This document shows, piece after piece, positions 47,580-59,700 of a stretch of DNA of 64,000 bases. Made by a program: the position numbers and the translations under genes. Source of the stretch: Chromobotia macracanthus (lineage: Eukaryota > Chordata > Actinopteri > Cypriniformes > Botiidae); NCBI GenBank assembly GCA_036877525.1, contig JAZGTH010000034.1, positions 3,348,001 through 3,412,000 on the forward strand. Reading direction: 5' to 3'. The notes beneath the pieces were generated by a model that had not been told where the DNA came from, ran no database searches, and was given only the letters and a program-made list of their open reading frames with translations. Position 1 is the first letter of the stretch; every line of letters begins with the position of its first letter.

Positions 47580-48859
47580 TTTTGCATAAAGCTGCTGTCT
47601 GGGGCCACCACGCTTTTATGACAAAACATAACAGTTTAACAGTCTGTTTATCAGTTAAAATTAAAATTAAGTACAGGACTGAGATATCTCAAATACTACC
47701 TGGCACACGAAACTGGAAAAAGAAGCATTTTGAAACAGCAACACAACTCAAAGGGTGTGTTGATTTAAAATTGCTAGCAGTTGTTTTTGGAGAATTCCCT
47801 TCTTGCTTTGAAGTCTGCACCCCACTGAGTGCCCTAACTTTGACACAGAGCAACATGAACAGTGCTATTTATATATCTTGTGGGAGAGGGGCTTTCCCCA
47901 AGATTATTTGTTCTGAAGAATTAGAAAACCATTAGAATATAGATTGTGTATGTTCAGGAAGCTGTTATGCCTGGCAAGATATTACTGTGTCTTCTAGCTT
48001 GGATGAAACTGTATGAAGACTTGCACTGCAAAAATATTAAAGTATAAATCTTTTAATCAGTGTCTTTGTCTTGTCCAGTAAAAATCTGCCATTATCCTTC
48101 AGATAAATAATATATGGGAAGCACAACTGCATAAAATATTAAGGCATTAAGAAAATACAAGTGAATAAAAGTGTTGCTTTAAATGTGGTAGTTTTTTCTC
48201 AATAAATCTTGTTGTAAAGTGTTTCTTATTTTAATTGTCAAACAAGACAAAGAATGTGGTTTTTCTTCTTTTTTACAGTGACACTTTGATTTTCTACATT
48301 TTTTACACTTATTCAGAGGTGAGACCCCAGTCTGTCTGATTTGTGCTATATTTTTATGCCCTTTCATAACTTTTTCTATTGACACCCCATATGAAATGTG
48401 TGTCTGTTTGCTGCGGCTCCCTGCAGTGACTCTTTTGGCAGTCTTATAGAGGGGTCAGTGGAGGAACAGAGTGAGGAGAGTGATTCTGGCTGTTCCCAGC
48501 CCATGCACATCCACCCTTACATCTGCTGCCTTACAAACACACACACACATTTGCTGCAGCAGTCTCCCTGCATGCTGCCTGCTTTAAGAAGTCAAGCCTC
48601 AACAGTATTCCAGACAAAGGAGGAGAAATTAGAAGGAGAGGTTAAAAGAATCACTCCAGCTGCCCAACGTTTGTTTCTTTATCCATGCAAAAGGCGCTGC
48701 ACACTTTACGGTCGTCGGTGTGAAGAATAATGTGGCCTTTGAAGTTGGTTTACAGTATCGCACTGTGCCATCACTAAGGCCACTACTAAACCGTTACAAA
48801 CAATGTCTAAAGGAATTACAAAATGCACTGTAGGGATCAATAATAAATTGTGAGCATTT
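47580..48859. other. intergenic DNA with one unassigned frame
   Basis: A plus-strand frame at 48398-48730 (110 codons) has an acidic, serine-rich stretch (SLIEGSVEEQSEESDSGCSQ) downstream of an acceptor-like 'GCGGCTCCCTGCAG' (to 48426), then loses protein-like character at an (AC)n patch (48537-48550). It could be the end of a terminal exon, but there is no supporting neighbour. The 117-codon frame at 47582 has no domain. Otherwise nothing is seen. Confidence 0.45.
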
Positions 48860-49210
48860 TAAATCAAACCGACAGCTGAAATGGAGAACGTTGACACTCG
48901 TGAAAGACACTGAAACAATTTTCAAGTCACCAATCCAGCAGCAAGACGAGATCACACAAATGCACACGAGAGAAGGTCAGGCTTTGGAGGAGGCAGGCTA
49001 GAAAGACAGGGGACTTTAGACTTTAATCTTCAGGCTCTGAGAGCAAGATCCAGCCGTCTCCCAGAGGGCATTGATCAATCATGGCCTGACTCACTTAAAC
49101 TGTTTGCGCTGGATTCTCCATCCATCACTGGGCTTGCTCCACCACCATGTTCAAATATGTGACCGTGGAAGAAAAAGGTTTCAATTAAGCAACAAGAAAT
49201 AGATTCATTC
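48860..49210. promoter_or_regulatory. possible conserved non-coding block
   Basis: A balanced, repeat-free block with GGCATTGATCAATCATGGCC (the TTGATCAA palindrome at 49071-49078 overlaps a TCAATCA PBX-like half site) and 'ACTTAAACTGTTTGCGCTGG'. The frames here are short. Inference from motif texture. Confidence 0.28.
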
Positions 49211-50579
49211 AACCTGATTTATAATGCATGAATAATTAGGTAAACAGGGTCTTTAATGAAACTGAAAAGTAGGGTTATAGGTTTTCGTGTGTTTCAGTGA
49301 GTAGGAACATGGATGAGAATGGTCATGTTCTGCACAAATGGGAAGATAATGAAAGACTGACAGAAGTTCTTAAGTGTCTTACCCTGAAAGGAGAAATGTG
49401 AAACTATAACAGAGAGATTCACCTGTTTTTTATAAACTACAATGGGAGAGCTTTAAAAAGTCATGTTTTTCTGTCTTATCTCTCTGACTTTATCTTTCTG
49501 CTATTGCTAAATTACATTCAGTCAATTACATCAGACATTTAAACCAAAAACCTTACTATTGTTCTTTAGAGCTGTCGTATCTCTTTTTATTTTTTCCCAG
49601 TATAATATGCAGACTTTAAGTATGCCGTTTGTTGGGTGAATTTCTTGAAAAACGTAAACACTGTTTCTATGTTTTAAACATTTCATTTAAATGTTTTAAT
49701 TAAATTTTTAATTGAGCTCAAGTCTGACATAGATATGTCTTTTCTTAGTGTCACTATGACTAGAAATTTAGAGCTGTATGACTGGCTACCTTAGTATTTT
49801 GGTGAAGTCTGGTCCCATACCCACATGCTGAATTTGTGTTCCTTTAGGATTACACCAAATACACACGTTGACAGGTTGACAGGTTCTCATAGCAAACTCT
49901 AACTGTGTAGTAACATTATCACATGTAACGTGATATTGTTGCATAAAACCTAAAGCAGTAAGGGGATTCCAGAGAATGACAGGTAGAATGAGAATGACAT
50001 TCACGTGTGTTGTGTGTGTACCAAACTCCTATTAAGGACAATGTAAAAACTGTTTACAAAGACAAGTATATTTTATTAACTTTATACCTTTATAATAACT
50101 ATTACTGTGGACTTTTAACTATATATTCTGCTATAGGATGATATGTAACATTCTGTCCAGGTACTAATGAAAAGTAGATGTTTATTAATTTGTTCCACAG
50201 TATAATCCACACTGCTTGTTTCAAATAAATGCTAAGTAGAAAACTTCATAGTAAGTCAACTTTACCTTTTAATTTCTGAATATGAAGCAAAATAGCTTTT
50301 GCCATTTCAGCAAATTATCTAATCTACATGGTATGACTGAACAATCTATGTTCAGTTATACCAAAGCTTGTTGACAATTAGCAGCCATTTCTTCTGCTGA
50401 CGAGGCTTGTGAGCCAGCTAGTATGGTTGGTTAGCATGTAAATGGGGTAAAAGAGTTCATGTGCAAAGGGATTTCACACATCTAACTTCCACTTCTGTGT
50501 GTGTGTGCATGCATGTGTGCACACATGTGTAAATATGAAAACTACCAAGCAAAGATGTTATTAGTTTACAATCTCATCC
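49211..50579. other. AT-rich intergenic DNA
   Basis: No gene is seen. A TG/CA-rich simple repeat lies at 50496-50530. Confidence 0.65.
50496..50530. repeat. TG-rich compound microsatellite
   Basis: TGTGTGTGTGTG, then GCATGCATGTGTGCACACATGTGT-type alternation: a purine-pyrimidine alternating tract of about 35 bases, which includes short self-complementary words (TGCATGCA and ACATGT) and could favour a Z-DNA conformation. Confidence 0.8.
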
Positions 50580-50800
50580 CTCCTGACAGCAACTCATTAA
50601 GCTGGTTTCCCTAGAAACAATACTTGCATCAAGTGTCTATATTAGAGCCCGTGTACATTAGCTCCCAATCGAGCTGCATGCTAATGAATGCCATGAATAT
50701 TAATAAAATAGCCAGTGCCAAGGAAAAGCAAATCCTCTTATTGATTAGAGAGAGTGATCATGAAAGTCAAATCAACCACTTGCATTCGTGCTCTGTCAAC
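50580..50800. promoter_or_regulatory. possible conserved homeodomain-rich block
   Basis: Contains 'GCATGCTAATGAATGCCATG', 'AATATTAATAAAATAGCC', 'CTCTTATTGATTAGAGAGAG' and 'GTGTACATTAGCTCCC': several TAAT/ATTA cores in non-repetitive DNA, ending abruptly where the cyprinid palindromic repeat begins. A 79-codon frame crosses it without a domain. Confidence 0.32.
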
Positions 50801-50814
50801 AGAATAAACAGAAA

Positions 50815-51225
50815 TTTTTTTTCACACAAAATTCTGTCATCATGTTACCCCAAACTTAACTGACTTGACTGACTTTTTTCCGTGGAACATAAGGCAATTT
50901 CTTACTTTTTTCTTTTTTGTACTAATCCATTTTCTTACAAATAATGAAAGTGAATGGGGACTGGGGCTGTCAGGCAAAGGAGGGGAGGGAAAGATTATTA
51001 GTGAATAACAACTGATTTTAATATGTTCCCCGCACATATTATTGTATGGCTGTAGAAGACTCTGAATACAGTGCACTGAAAAAGACTCCAGAAAATAGTC
51101 CAGTCTCATTTTAAGATGATTTTATGTTGCTTAACTTTTATTTGCCACGAAAGGACATCATACCAATTCAGAATGGCATGAGGGTGAGTAAATGATAACA
51201 ATTGTATTTTATGTTTTTCATTTAT
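50815..51225. repeat. cyprinid palindromic interspersed repeat, nearly full copy
   Basis: The left end has 'AAAATTCTGTCATCATGTTA' and the right end 'GCATGAGGGTGAGTAAATGA' plus TAAC, the reverse-complement partner of a consensus left end reading roughly TTCTGTCATCATTTACTCACCCTCA. The middle holds 'GAAAGTGAATGGGGACTGGG' and 'TTTTTCCGTGGAACATAAGG'. This family, with inverted ends and no coding capacity, is very common in carp and zebrafish genomes as I recall, and is probably a non-autonomous DNA element. Target-site duplications were not resolved. Confidence 0.6.
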
Positions 51226-51290
51226 ATCAATGATTTCATTTGTATAATTTCATTTTTATAATTTCATATTTTCATTTATATCAATTTGAC
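51205..51290. repeat. degenerate AT-rich tandem repeat
   Basis: Several copies of an ATTTCATTT(A/G)TATA unit (for example TTTCATTTATATCAATGATT, later TTTCATTTATATCAATTTG) follow the right end of the palindromic repeat. Confidence 0.7.
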
Positions 51291-51339
51291 AATCCAATCT
51301 CCATAACCGCAACTAACACAAAATAATATATTCAGGCAG

Positions 51340-51710
51340 AAGAGTCATGCCACTTTTTAAAGTGGTTCACAGGCTGGCGTGGGTTGATTTGAAGCCATTT
51401 AAGAAGTTGAGAGGGAGACAGATTGCCTGCTCATGTTGTCTTGAGAGGGGATATGAGAGGAAGTCACACACATCTCTAAGGCACAGGTAATAAAGGTGCC
51501 TTAATCAGTTAGCTGGTTCTGCTTGTCACATTGTCTGTCACATATCCACTTAAATACAGTAAATGTGACATGATGGATAAAATCGCCCTGATTTATCAGG
51601 CTCAGTCACACTTCCAGGCTTTGGCCAGGCAAATGAGGTGACAGCTGTTTATCACATTGTAACTTTACAGAAGTCAAGTGCATAATCGCTGTGTTAATAC
51701 TATTTGAATG
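51340..51710. promoter_or_regulatory. possible conserved non-coding block
   Basis: Starts with the near-palindrome CCACTTTTTAAAGTGG (51350-51365) and continues with 'GGTGCCTTAATCAGTTAGCT', 'AATCGCCCTGATTTATCAGG', 'GGTGACAGCTGTTTATCAC' and repeated TGTCACAT words. Balanced and repeat-free over 370 bases. Inferred regulatory potential only. Confidence 0.28.
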
Positions 51711-53259
51711 GTGTAAATTTGAAACTTTTGGATTAAAATAAAGCTCAAGGGGGAAAAATGCATATTTTTACATGCAATATGTTATGGCAGTCATAAAAGA
51801 TCTGAAAGCCTAGTGGTTTACCAGCTATTATCCCCACAGCACTCACAGCGAATGCCTGTATGCTCACTCTGACCAGAGCAGTGTCCAAACTGCTCCCTGT
51901 CCAGTATATAGTCCACTATATATGTCAGCCATTTTGTATTGTTGTTCATATTCTTAATGAACCATTAGTCCAATTCGTAGAAATTGATGCATGTACAACC
52001 AGTATACATTTGCCTCTATATTATTAATAATGATGCTATATTATTAATAATGATTAATAAAAATCATAAAATAATGATTTTTATGTTAAGAATGTCTCTC
52101 CTCTAGCACATTTTATAAAAGACACATCAGTGCCTTGAATGTAAAATGCCTGCTCGCTTGACAGGAAGTGAATTTGGCAGAAACCACTTTTTCCTACCCC
52201 CATCTTTGTTTTACTGTCACCCAAGTGTCAACCATGTCATTTGTCATGATATCAAAGCATTTCTCTTACATTATCTCCAATATGAAAGACAGCCTAGGAC
52301 TGACATGCACTGGCCACTGTCCAGTCATCAACTGAATAAACAAAGAACATTTGCTTCAGCAGGTCTGCAGACACAGTTATGGTTGTCTTTTGGGCCTATG
52401 CTCCCACTATGCTCCTCCTCCTGGTTTCTGAAGGGTTGGGGGGCAACACTAACCTACAACAGTGTTGGACTTCTATGTGCTGGATAAGACTGCCAATGGC
52501 CTGACTCTCTCATAAAATCTTGTATCATTCATATTTAAAGGTATCATCAGAATAAATAAATGACAATGATTATTTGAAATAAGATTCTGTTTCACAATTT
52601 TAAATACCACTTGTTTTACTTGTATACCTGCATGCTGTCAGAGGTTTAAACAATATTCAAGTAAAAACATTAAGTAATCATGATTACATGCAGTACAGCT
52701 CATTACAGCAAAGTATTTTAGATGTTATGCATCCTAAGTCTAAAAAACCAATAATAAACTTCAAAATAATTTCATTTCAATAAACATGTGTAATAAAGAA
52801 ACATTTTTTATATGCAATAAATGCAATAAATAATAAAGATTATTTTATTATTTATATAGTGATAATAATAATAATAGTAATAATACATATTTAACATATA
52901 TTCTTCTACCACATTCCTTTGAACATAACTGCATTTTTACATGACATGTGTTTTATATATTATTTCATTGAAATACAACTAAGAAAAGTACTAAAACCAC
53001 AAACATTTAAGTTTTTACATAAAATTGTATGTAACCCAAAATACTTAAATATAACTAAATTTAAGTGTAAATTTGGATGCAGATTTTAACCTGAATTTTC
53101 CAGCTTCTCAAATTAAAATACACATTAAGGTAATAAACTTAAGCTCTCAGAATTTCAAAGAACATTGTTTATAAAACCCTACACCACACTTGTAACCATA
53201 TATTTGTGATGTAAAAATCAGTAACTATTTCTCTATCCACAAACATTTCATGCACCTTA
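51711..53259. other. AT-rich intergenic DNA
   Basis: A 20-base tandem duplication of CTATATTATTAATAATGAT lies at 52016-52054. 52735-53060 is extremely AT-rich with ATA/ATT simple runs. A 113-codon frame at 52146-52487 has no domain or splice context. No gene is seen. Confidence 0.6.
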
Positions 53260-53660
53260 AACCATTAAAACCAACAAGGGCGGATGTAAATGAAAATCTA
53301 AGTGGATGCTAAGCAGTGGCAAACAATGTGACTTAACAAAGCTAATGTAAACATCTGAAGGAAGCCGTAGCATCTTCTATTCACCCGGAGCTTCTTGTTT
53401 GGGGATGCTCTTGCCTGAGCCCACAAAGACACACTAATTCTGCTGTTGCTGTCAATTTAAACAAATAACAATGATACAAAAGGACACTTCCAGAGAATGT
53501 GAAATGCAGTATGAAGGAGCAATGAGCTCATCAATGGATCTCCTATGCATCACAACAGCCAGTGCAGGGCAGGAGAGGCTCAATATTTACATTTCCTTTT
53601 TGAAATTTGGTGAAAGGTTTTCTTTAACCCACAGAGGCCCGAATGAGAATTGGTAGATAA
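53260..53660. promoter_or_regulatory. possible conserved non-coding block
   Basis: A balanced block with 'GAAGCCGTAGCATCTTCTAT', 'TCTATTCACCCGGAGCTTCT' and 'CACACTAATTCTGCTGTTGC', followed by 'GCAATGAGCTCATCAATGG'. It sits between an extremely AT-rich stretch and ordinary filler. A 61-codon frame is unremarkable. Confidence 0.25.
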
Positions 53661-55369
53661 TAAGAGATTAAAAGGTTAGGGGACACTGAGGAAAGTGAGT
53701 AAGAGACTAAAGCAAATCCTGGCCTGGGGGGCTGATGATAAAACACAATGGAAGGAGTAGTAAAGCAGTCAACTGTTTTTTCTTCACCCCCTTATACAAG
53801 TGCCACCTGCATTACAATTAACCTCATGGCCACCTTGATTAGTGATGGCCTATTGTTTCTCCCCCTATTAGGGCAATAACCTCCTCTCTGCCCCTCAACA
53901 CTCCTCTCCCACCTCCCCAATGGACAAATCAAACTAAAGTTGCTAGCGGGGCGTCCTGAGTAGCGGTGTCAGGGACCCGGCCGTCACCACAACAGAAGGA
54001 GGTGGTGCATGTGGTCTTGTAGCGTATGCATGGCTCTACCTGTGCGGGTCATGTCTTTTGACCTGCATGGGCTGAAACTAGTGTTTGTAAGTGTGATACT
54101 TGGACCTTAGGTCAGATGTGGTATTGCTGCAGAAGATTATGTCCAACAGTACAGCACTTAGATTTGTAACTGAGCACTGAGCAATTTTAAAATTAACATG
54201 AAATCAAAATGTACTAATTCCTAGTCTTATTGAAAAATGTATCAGTGGCTGTTATTTCAAAGATGAATAATTATGTTCCTTATCCGTATTTTTCAAACCT
54301 TTCCCAACCAATCATCTGATGCCATTGTGTCACAAAAAAACTGCCCACTTTTCACTATCCAATCAGTTCCTGATTGAACACATTAAGTGCCATCCTACTT
54401 TTTTTATTTTTTCATTAAAAGTTCCAGTTCACTCAAATGTCTGATTACAGACATTAAAATAGGTTGCAAATGTTATTTCATGCTGTCTGTAATTATACAT
54501 TTTACCATTGCATTTTCTTATTTACAGAACAGTCAAACAACATCCGATTAAAGTCACCATGAAATGGGTGTTATGACTGTATTTTCACCCCTATGGACTT
54601 AATTTCATTCTTTGGGAATTGATTGGATCATTGGAAGTTGGAGGCATAGAGACTGCCAAGCCCCCTTGGACATACATCATTAAGAGATGCCTGTTTTAAA
54701 ATTAATTACATACACAGATACTTAATTTGTAATAAACACTGCAATATTCCGTAAAATAATATTTTGATTATGTGTTTAGCTTTCAACTTTTTAACTGTGT
54801 AAGTACAACAATGTTAGGTGGAAATAGACATGTTAGGACATCATGTGTGAGAGTGAATCCTCAAAGGGGACGGAGCACCTGTCACCTCTGGGGCTGAAAG
54901 CTGAATGTGAACTGCTAAATAATCTGTAAAATGTCTGTTCACATCAGTGTGAACACTGCCAACAAACAGTTGTATTAAGAGACATCAGTTAAGCTTGCTA
55001 CTGTACACCCACCAAGTACCCCAGTCTACAAATGGCTTGCTGTTTTATACCCACTCAGATCCTGTAAAAACCATTGAGCAATAAATAAGCTCTCGCATTA
55101 ACTTCATGGCAGAAATAACCATGATGCATATATCAGAGGGGTGCCTGAAACATGGGGGTAGATGTACAAGCTGGTTCTGGAGAACACCTGTCATCTGTTT
55201 AGCCCAGCAATGCCATAAGGCCAACCAATGGGAGAGTACCAATCTCTCCTTGTCTTGCCTAAAGACAGTAGCAGACAGTCCCCAGGCAACCACCAGGTGC
55301 ACAGATGTGGAGCGTAGTAAACTATGGTGAATTGCTTATTGGTTTCCAGCACTTTAAAGACTTTTTTTG

Positions 55370-55370
<1 letters not shown>
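53661..55370. other. intergenic DNA with possible old repeats
   Basis: No gene is seen. 53880-54060 has a GC-rich patch ('CGGGGCGTCCTGAGTAGCGG'). 54180-54690 contains two words of a possible fish repeat, AACATGAAATCAAAAT and AAAGTCACCATGAAATGG, described with the copy at 45.6 kb. Confidence 0.5.

Positions 55371-55426
<56 letters not shown>
55371..55426. repeat. (TA)28 microsatellite
   Basis: An uninterrupted TA run of 56 bases. Likely polymorphic and liable to slippage or collapse in assembly. Confidence 0.97.
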
Positions 55427-55429
<3 letters not shown>

Positions 55430-56179
55430 TTTATATTTTGCTTTAGTGTGCTTTTGCACAGTACTGTATATAGTGACCAGCAACATGCTTAGACATCTGC
55501 AAATGCAGGCTTAAATGCTTGGCCGGTGCATTGCAAGCATCCAGTCCCAATTGACATGCCTGTGCTCTTGTGTTAGCAAAGTTTAGTATTCAACGGGGTG
55601 AAATGGTAACTATCAAGGATCTGTGCAATTAAATTACATTCATGAAACTATAAACATTTTAGCGGGTATAAAACAAGTAACAACAGTAATTATTATTTTA
55701 AGGTCAATGTGTAAATATTTTACTTTTGTAATCTGGTATATTTTCATAAAGCAGAGTATTCCACAAGAAACAATGGGACATCATGGACCATGCAGAAGTT
55801 GTCTATATGGAGAAGGTGATGGATTTGAGCAATAAAGAGGGCTTGATGTCATCTGAAAAGGAAAGTTGTTTAGGGGCGGAGCAAGCTTACATTTCTTTTG
55901 CAGTTTTTAGCACTAAGAATGTGCATTTAGAAAGTAAATATTTTGTAATATGCTTTTCCTTTTTCTTACCAAAAGGGAAAAAAATTAAATGAAGAAGCAC
56001 CGGTAATCTAGGAAATCTTTTAGGAAATAGGAAATATTTTACACTTCACCTATTCATGTTAGGGATGCATGGAAAAAGATCTCCAATGCACCTTGGAAGC
56101 AAATAAGACTTCGCTCCATAGTTCAGCAAACTGAAATTGACTCAATTATGTAAATCGCAGGTGAGTGACATTTAACAGG
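55427..56179. other. intergenic DNA
   Basis: AT-rich, with two short overlapping plus-strand frames (55623-55992) and no recognisable domain. Confidence 0.6.
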
Positions 56180-56700
56180 ACAAGTGTGCGAAGCAAATGG
56201 GTAAAAGAAAATGGGGTTGGAAACGACAATCCCAGGAGGTCTCTAATAAGGGGGTAGAGGGGTGAGAGCAAGTTTGCCATGCACTGAGAAGCACGTGCTA
56301 TAGTAAACTAGGGGCTAATCCAACCCCCGCTGCGTGGCTTCCCTAGAGGTCTAATACTATGCACTCATTGAAGCAAAACCCCCTGCTTGCGGCAGCCCCT
56401 GCCAAACCCTACAACGCCCCCCAGTCACTCTACCCCCGATGTCACACACAACATCTTTGACACCCTATCACTGCTCCAGCATGTGGCCACGATACCAGTC
56501 TTTCTGTCAATGCAATACCCCCATCAGAAATTCATCTCTCCTGTATGCAATTTTCCATACTCAGAGAAAACAATCCAGATAATTATAAAACAATTAGAGA
56601 TTACATGTTTGAAAATCTCATCTGCACTGTGATAATTTCCATGGTGACTAATACACCTGTATGAGCAAGAGTGGAGAAATATTATTTTATGCGCGCACAA
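56180..56700. promoter_or_regulatory. possible conserved non-coding block
   Basis: Unusually C-rich and balanced: 'GAGAAGCACGTGCTATAGTA' (contains the palindromic AGCACGTGCT, about 56290-56299), 'CAACCCCCGCTGCGTGGCTT', 'TTCCATGGTGACTAATACAC' and a closing ATGCGCGCACA. An 81-codon frame rich in Pro, Thr and Ser covers the middle (56387-56632) but has no splice context. Regulatory assignment is inferred. Confidence 0.28.
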
Positions 56701-59700
56701 TGAAAAACTTCAGTGAGGAAACCTACCTTGTTGAATTCAGGGGCATTGTGTTGATTTGTATATTCATTCTGGTTGGTGGATATTCCCTGGACTCCCTCTG
56801 GCTGTAATCTGTTTTCCATGTCATTGTGGTAAACTGTGTTATTTAGTTAAGAGAGCATAATTCTGTTTTCTATACATAGGGTTGTTACCCAGAGGACCAG
56901 ACGTCGGAAGACTGCACACATGCTGTATCAAAGCAATTCCATGCCTGTGTCATCTTAACATGTTTAGGATGTGTGAATACAAATGTGGCTGAGATTCCCT
57001 CTTGATCCCAGAAGTCTCATGATTAGAGGCAGGATTCAAGAGGATTTCATCCCAGCCAGGCAGAGAGTAACACTCCCAGTATATTATTGGAAATGTTCAG
57101 TTACAAATCAAATGGTGCATTTTAAAATAAAATGTAAAAGTGTAGAAAGGTGGCTGTCAATTTATATAACATGGATAGTTACAAATCCAGCTTACTCTGA
57201 TTTTTGATTGGATGATCCACATTCAAATTTGCTATAAATTGCTGCAAAATGCATATTTGTCAATGCACATTCTATATTAATGCAGCAAATTGTTAAGTTG
57301 CTTGGCAACTGAAACAACCTAAAGTTAGCATATATTACCTGGACGTAGAATTGTTTATTATAATTATTAAAATAAATTAAGTGAACATTGATATCATTTA
57401 TTGTGTTAAAAACTATTATATAAAAGTGATAAGCCACATTTTTCTTACTTTTTTTACACAAAATCACTTATATATATATATTCTGAGTGATCAGAGAGGC
57501 ATTTGTAAGGAATGAATTCAATACAAGCTGCACAGAGAGTGTAATACTTATTCAAAACATGCTACATCTCAAGACATATTAACCCTTGAAATATGTTTAT
57601 TATTCTGCCTGAAATTTAATACATTGAGCTTTAGTTATGAATTGCCTTCATTTCAGATCTATAATACATACCTCTTTGTCAAAGCCAAATCTGCCTTGCC
57701 AAGAAAACTTTTTTAATTCCTAGGGAAAATGTGAGAGCAGGTGAAGTTGTATCTCACAATTGGAAGCCAGATTTTGTTTCACAAATTTGCTCCTGTTGTA
57801 ACAGCAGAAAGTCCCAACACAGCAGCACAACAATTATATACAGGTGCAGGAATTTGATTCAACAAATTCTAGGTGGATACATCCATTTTTTTTTTCTCGG
57901 CATCCCTCCTGTTCTCTGTCCCCCATTGGAACAGCCAGGACCAGATGCCCTTGGAAAAAAATACTCCAGCCCATATGTAACTTAGGACCTTGACGAAAAA
58001 CCTGAAGCTCATCCAGTAACTTGACAGTCACAAAGCATGTTGTTTATTATAATAATTAGAATGGCAGGAACCAGAGACTAGTCCGGAAGATAATGGGACA
58101 TGCTAATGAGTGTGGAAACAAGCCAATCACAGGACGATGAAGAGGTGGGGAGTGTGATCTTTTGGCAGGGGTGTACATAGACTGGAATGTAATATAATCC
58201 GGAGTAAATCTAGAGATTTGTTTGCTGAGTGAAGCATTCCACTGATTACAGTGCCTTAACAATAATATTAATGATCTTTTTTACTTTACCTTTTTCTAAA
58301 CAAAACAATGCTTCCAACAAAATTCCAAATAAGTATCTTTAACTACACATTCTGATATAAACAGCATGTCAGTAATTACACTGGTAAATGTTAAATGATG
58401 ATAATAATTAAAGGAATGTGACTTATGATTATTATAGAATATTAGGCATTAATTCTGAATCACTGATTCAGTGAGTGAGTGAGATGTTTAATGAATTGAG
58501 ATTGATTTGTGAGTGAATGGACAGATTCATAAAAAAAACAACAGGCTCATAAAAGTACATCAGACTACAAATGGGCTTTATTCATTAAAAAGACCCAGCC
58601 TGAAACATTAATTCAGGCATCACTAGACGGAAATGACTGTAGTATAATTTATTACCTTGGCAAAAGTTTTCAGATATTAATGGAACCAAATCGGATCAAT
58701 AACCATTAAGTTTACAGTTTTATTATTTTTTATTTCCAACTGGAAGTGTGAGTCTTTTTCAGGTTATAATAATGTTAAGGGGTTTATGCTAGGCCAGGTA
58801 TAGTACTCAAGCCATGCCATATTTAATTTAAATCATTGTTGCCCCTGTGGTCCTCCTAAAAATATGACAGGGAGGGACATAAATAACCCTCTTTGCTGAC
58901 CCTAAAAAGCACATCACACCTCTCACATGAAGCGCCTTATCACTTGAGGCTGGGAAAAGGTTTGCAAATCTTTAGGAAGTGAGACAGTGCCTTCATTACC
59001 TGCCGTTGCAGTAACAGAGAACATAAAAGAGGACACTGCTCGTCCTTATTCTCTCTAAATGGTGGGAGCCCAGGTGGCAAAAGAACAGGGGGCATGGATC
59101 CTGGTTTAATGAGGGTACCCTGGTACACTGGGGTGGCAGATTGCTGCCACACTGCCAAGATCTCTATGCCATGTGTGTCTGTGTGTGCTCTCATGTATGT
59201 GGGTGTTTCTGTGTACGATTACATATGTTGTGTGTTCGTAGGAGACGGTCATGCTGTTGGTAAAAATTTATGTAAAATTTCACTGGTAAACATGACAGAG
59301 TATTTCATAATTGCTTGAAATGTTTACAGATGTGAATTAATTACTCAAGCGTAATTAGCTTTGGGAGATAATTACTACTTTGGCAAGGCCATAAAGTGTA
59401 ATGTATTATTTAAAAAAACATGATGATATGTCATGATTGAAGCTTGGGTATCAATGACATGTAGTGTTTATATTCCACAGACATCTGATTGGATTTGCCA
59501 GAGTCGTGGGTCGGTAGGAGAACACACTGGGAGTATAAATTGATTTTGGCCTGTAGTAGAAATAGGGATAAAAGCCACCCAGTCGTATAACACTAGATAC
59601 CCTTCCTCACCACAGGTGCTCCTCTCTGGCCATGTTATTACAGCACGTGTGCCAGCATTCACTACAAATGATGTCAACACACCGTTTAGCTTTAGCTATT

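Noticed and set aside
53346..53367. TGTAAACATC word resembling the 5' part of miR-30
   Set aside because: Only the first ten bases match and no complementary arm lies within 80 bases on either side, so no hairpin precursor.
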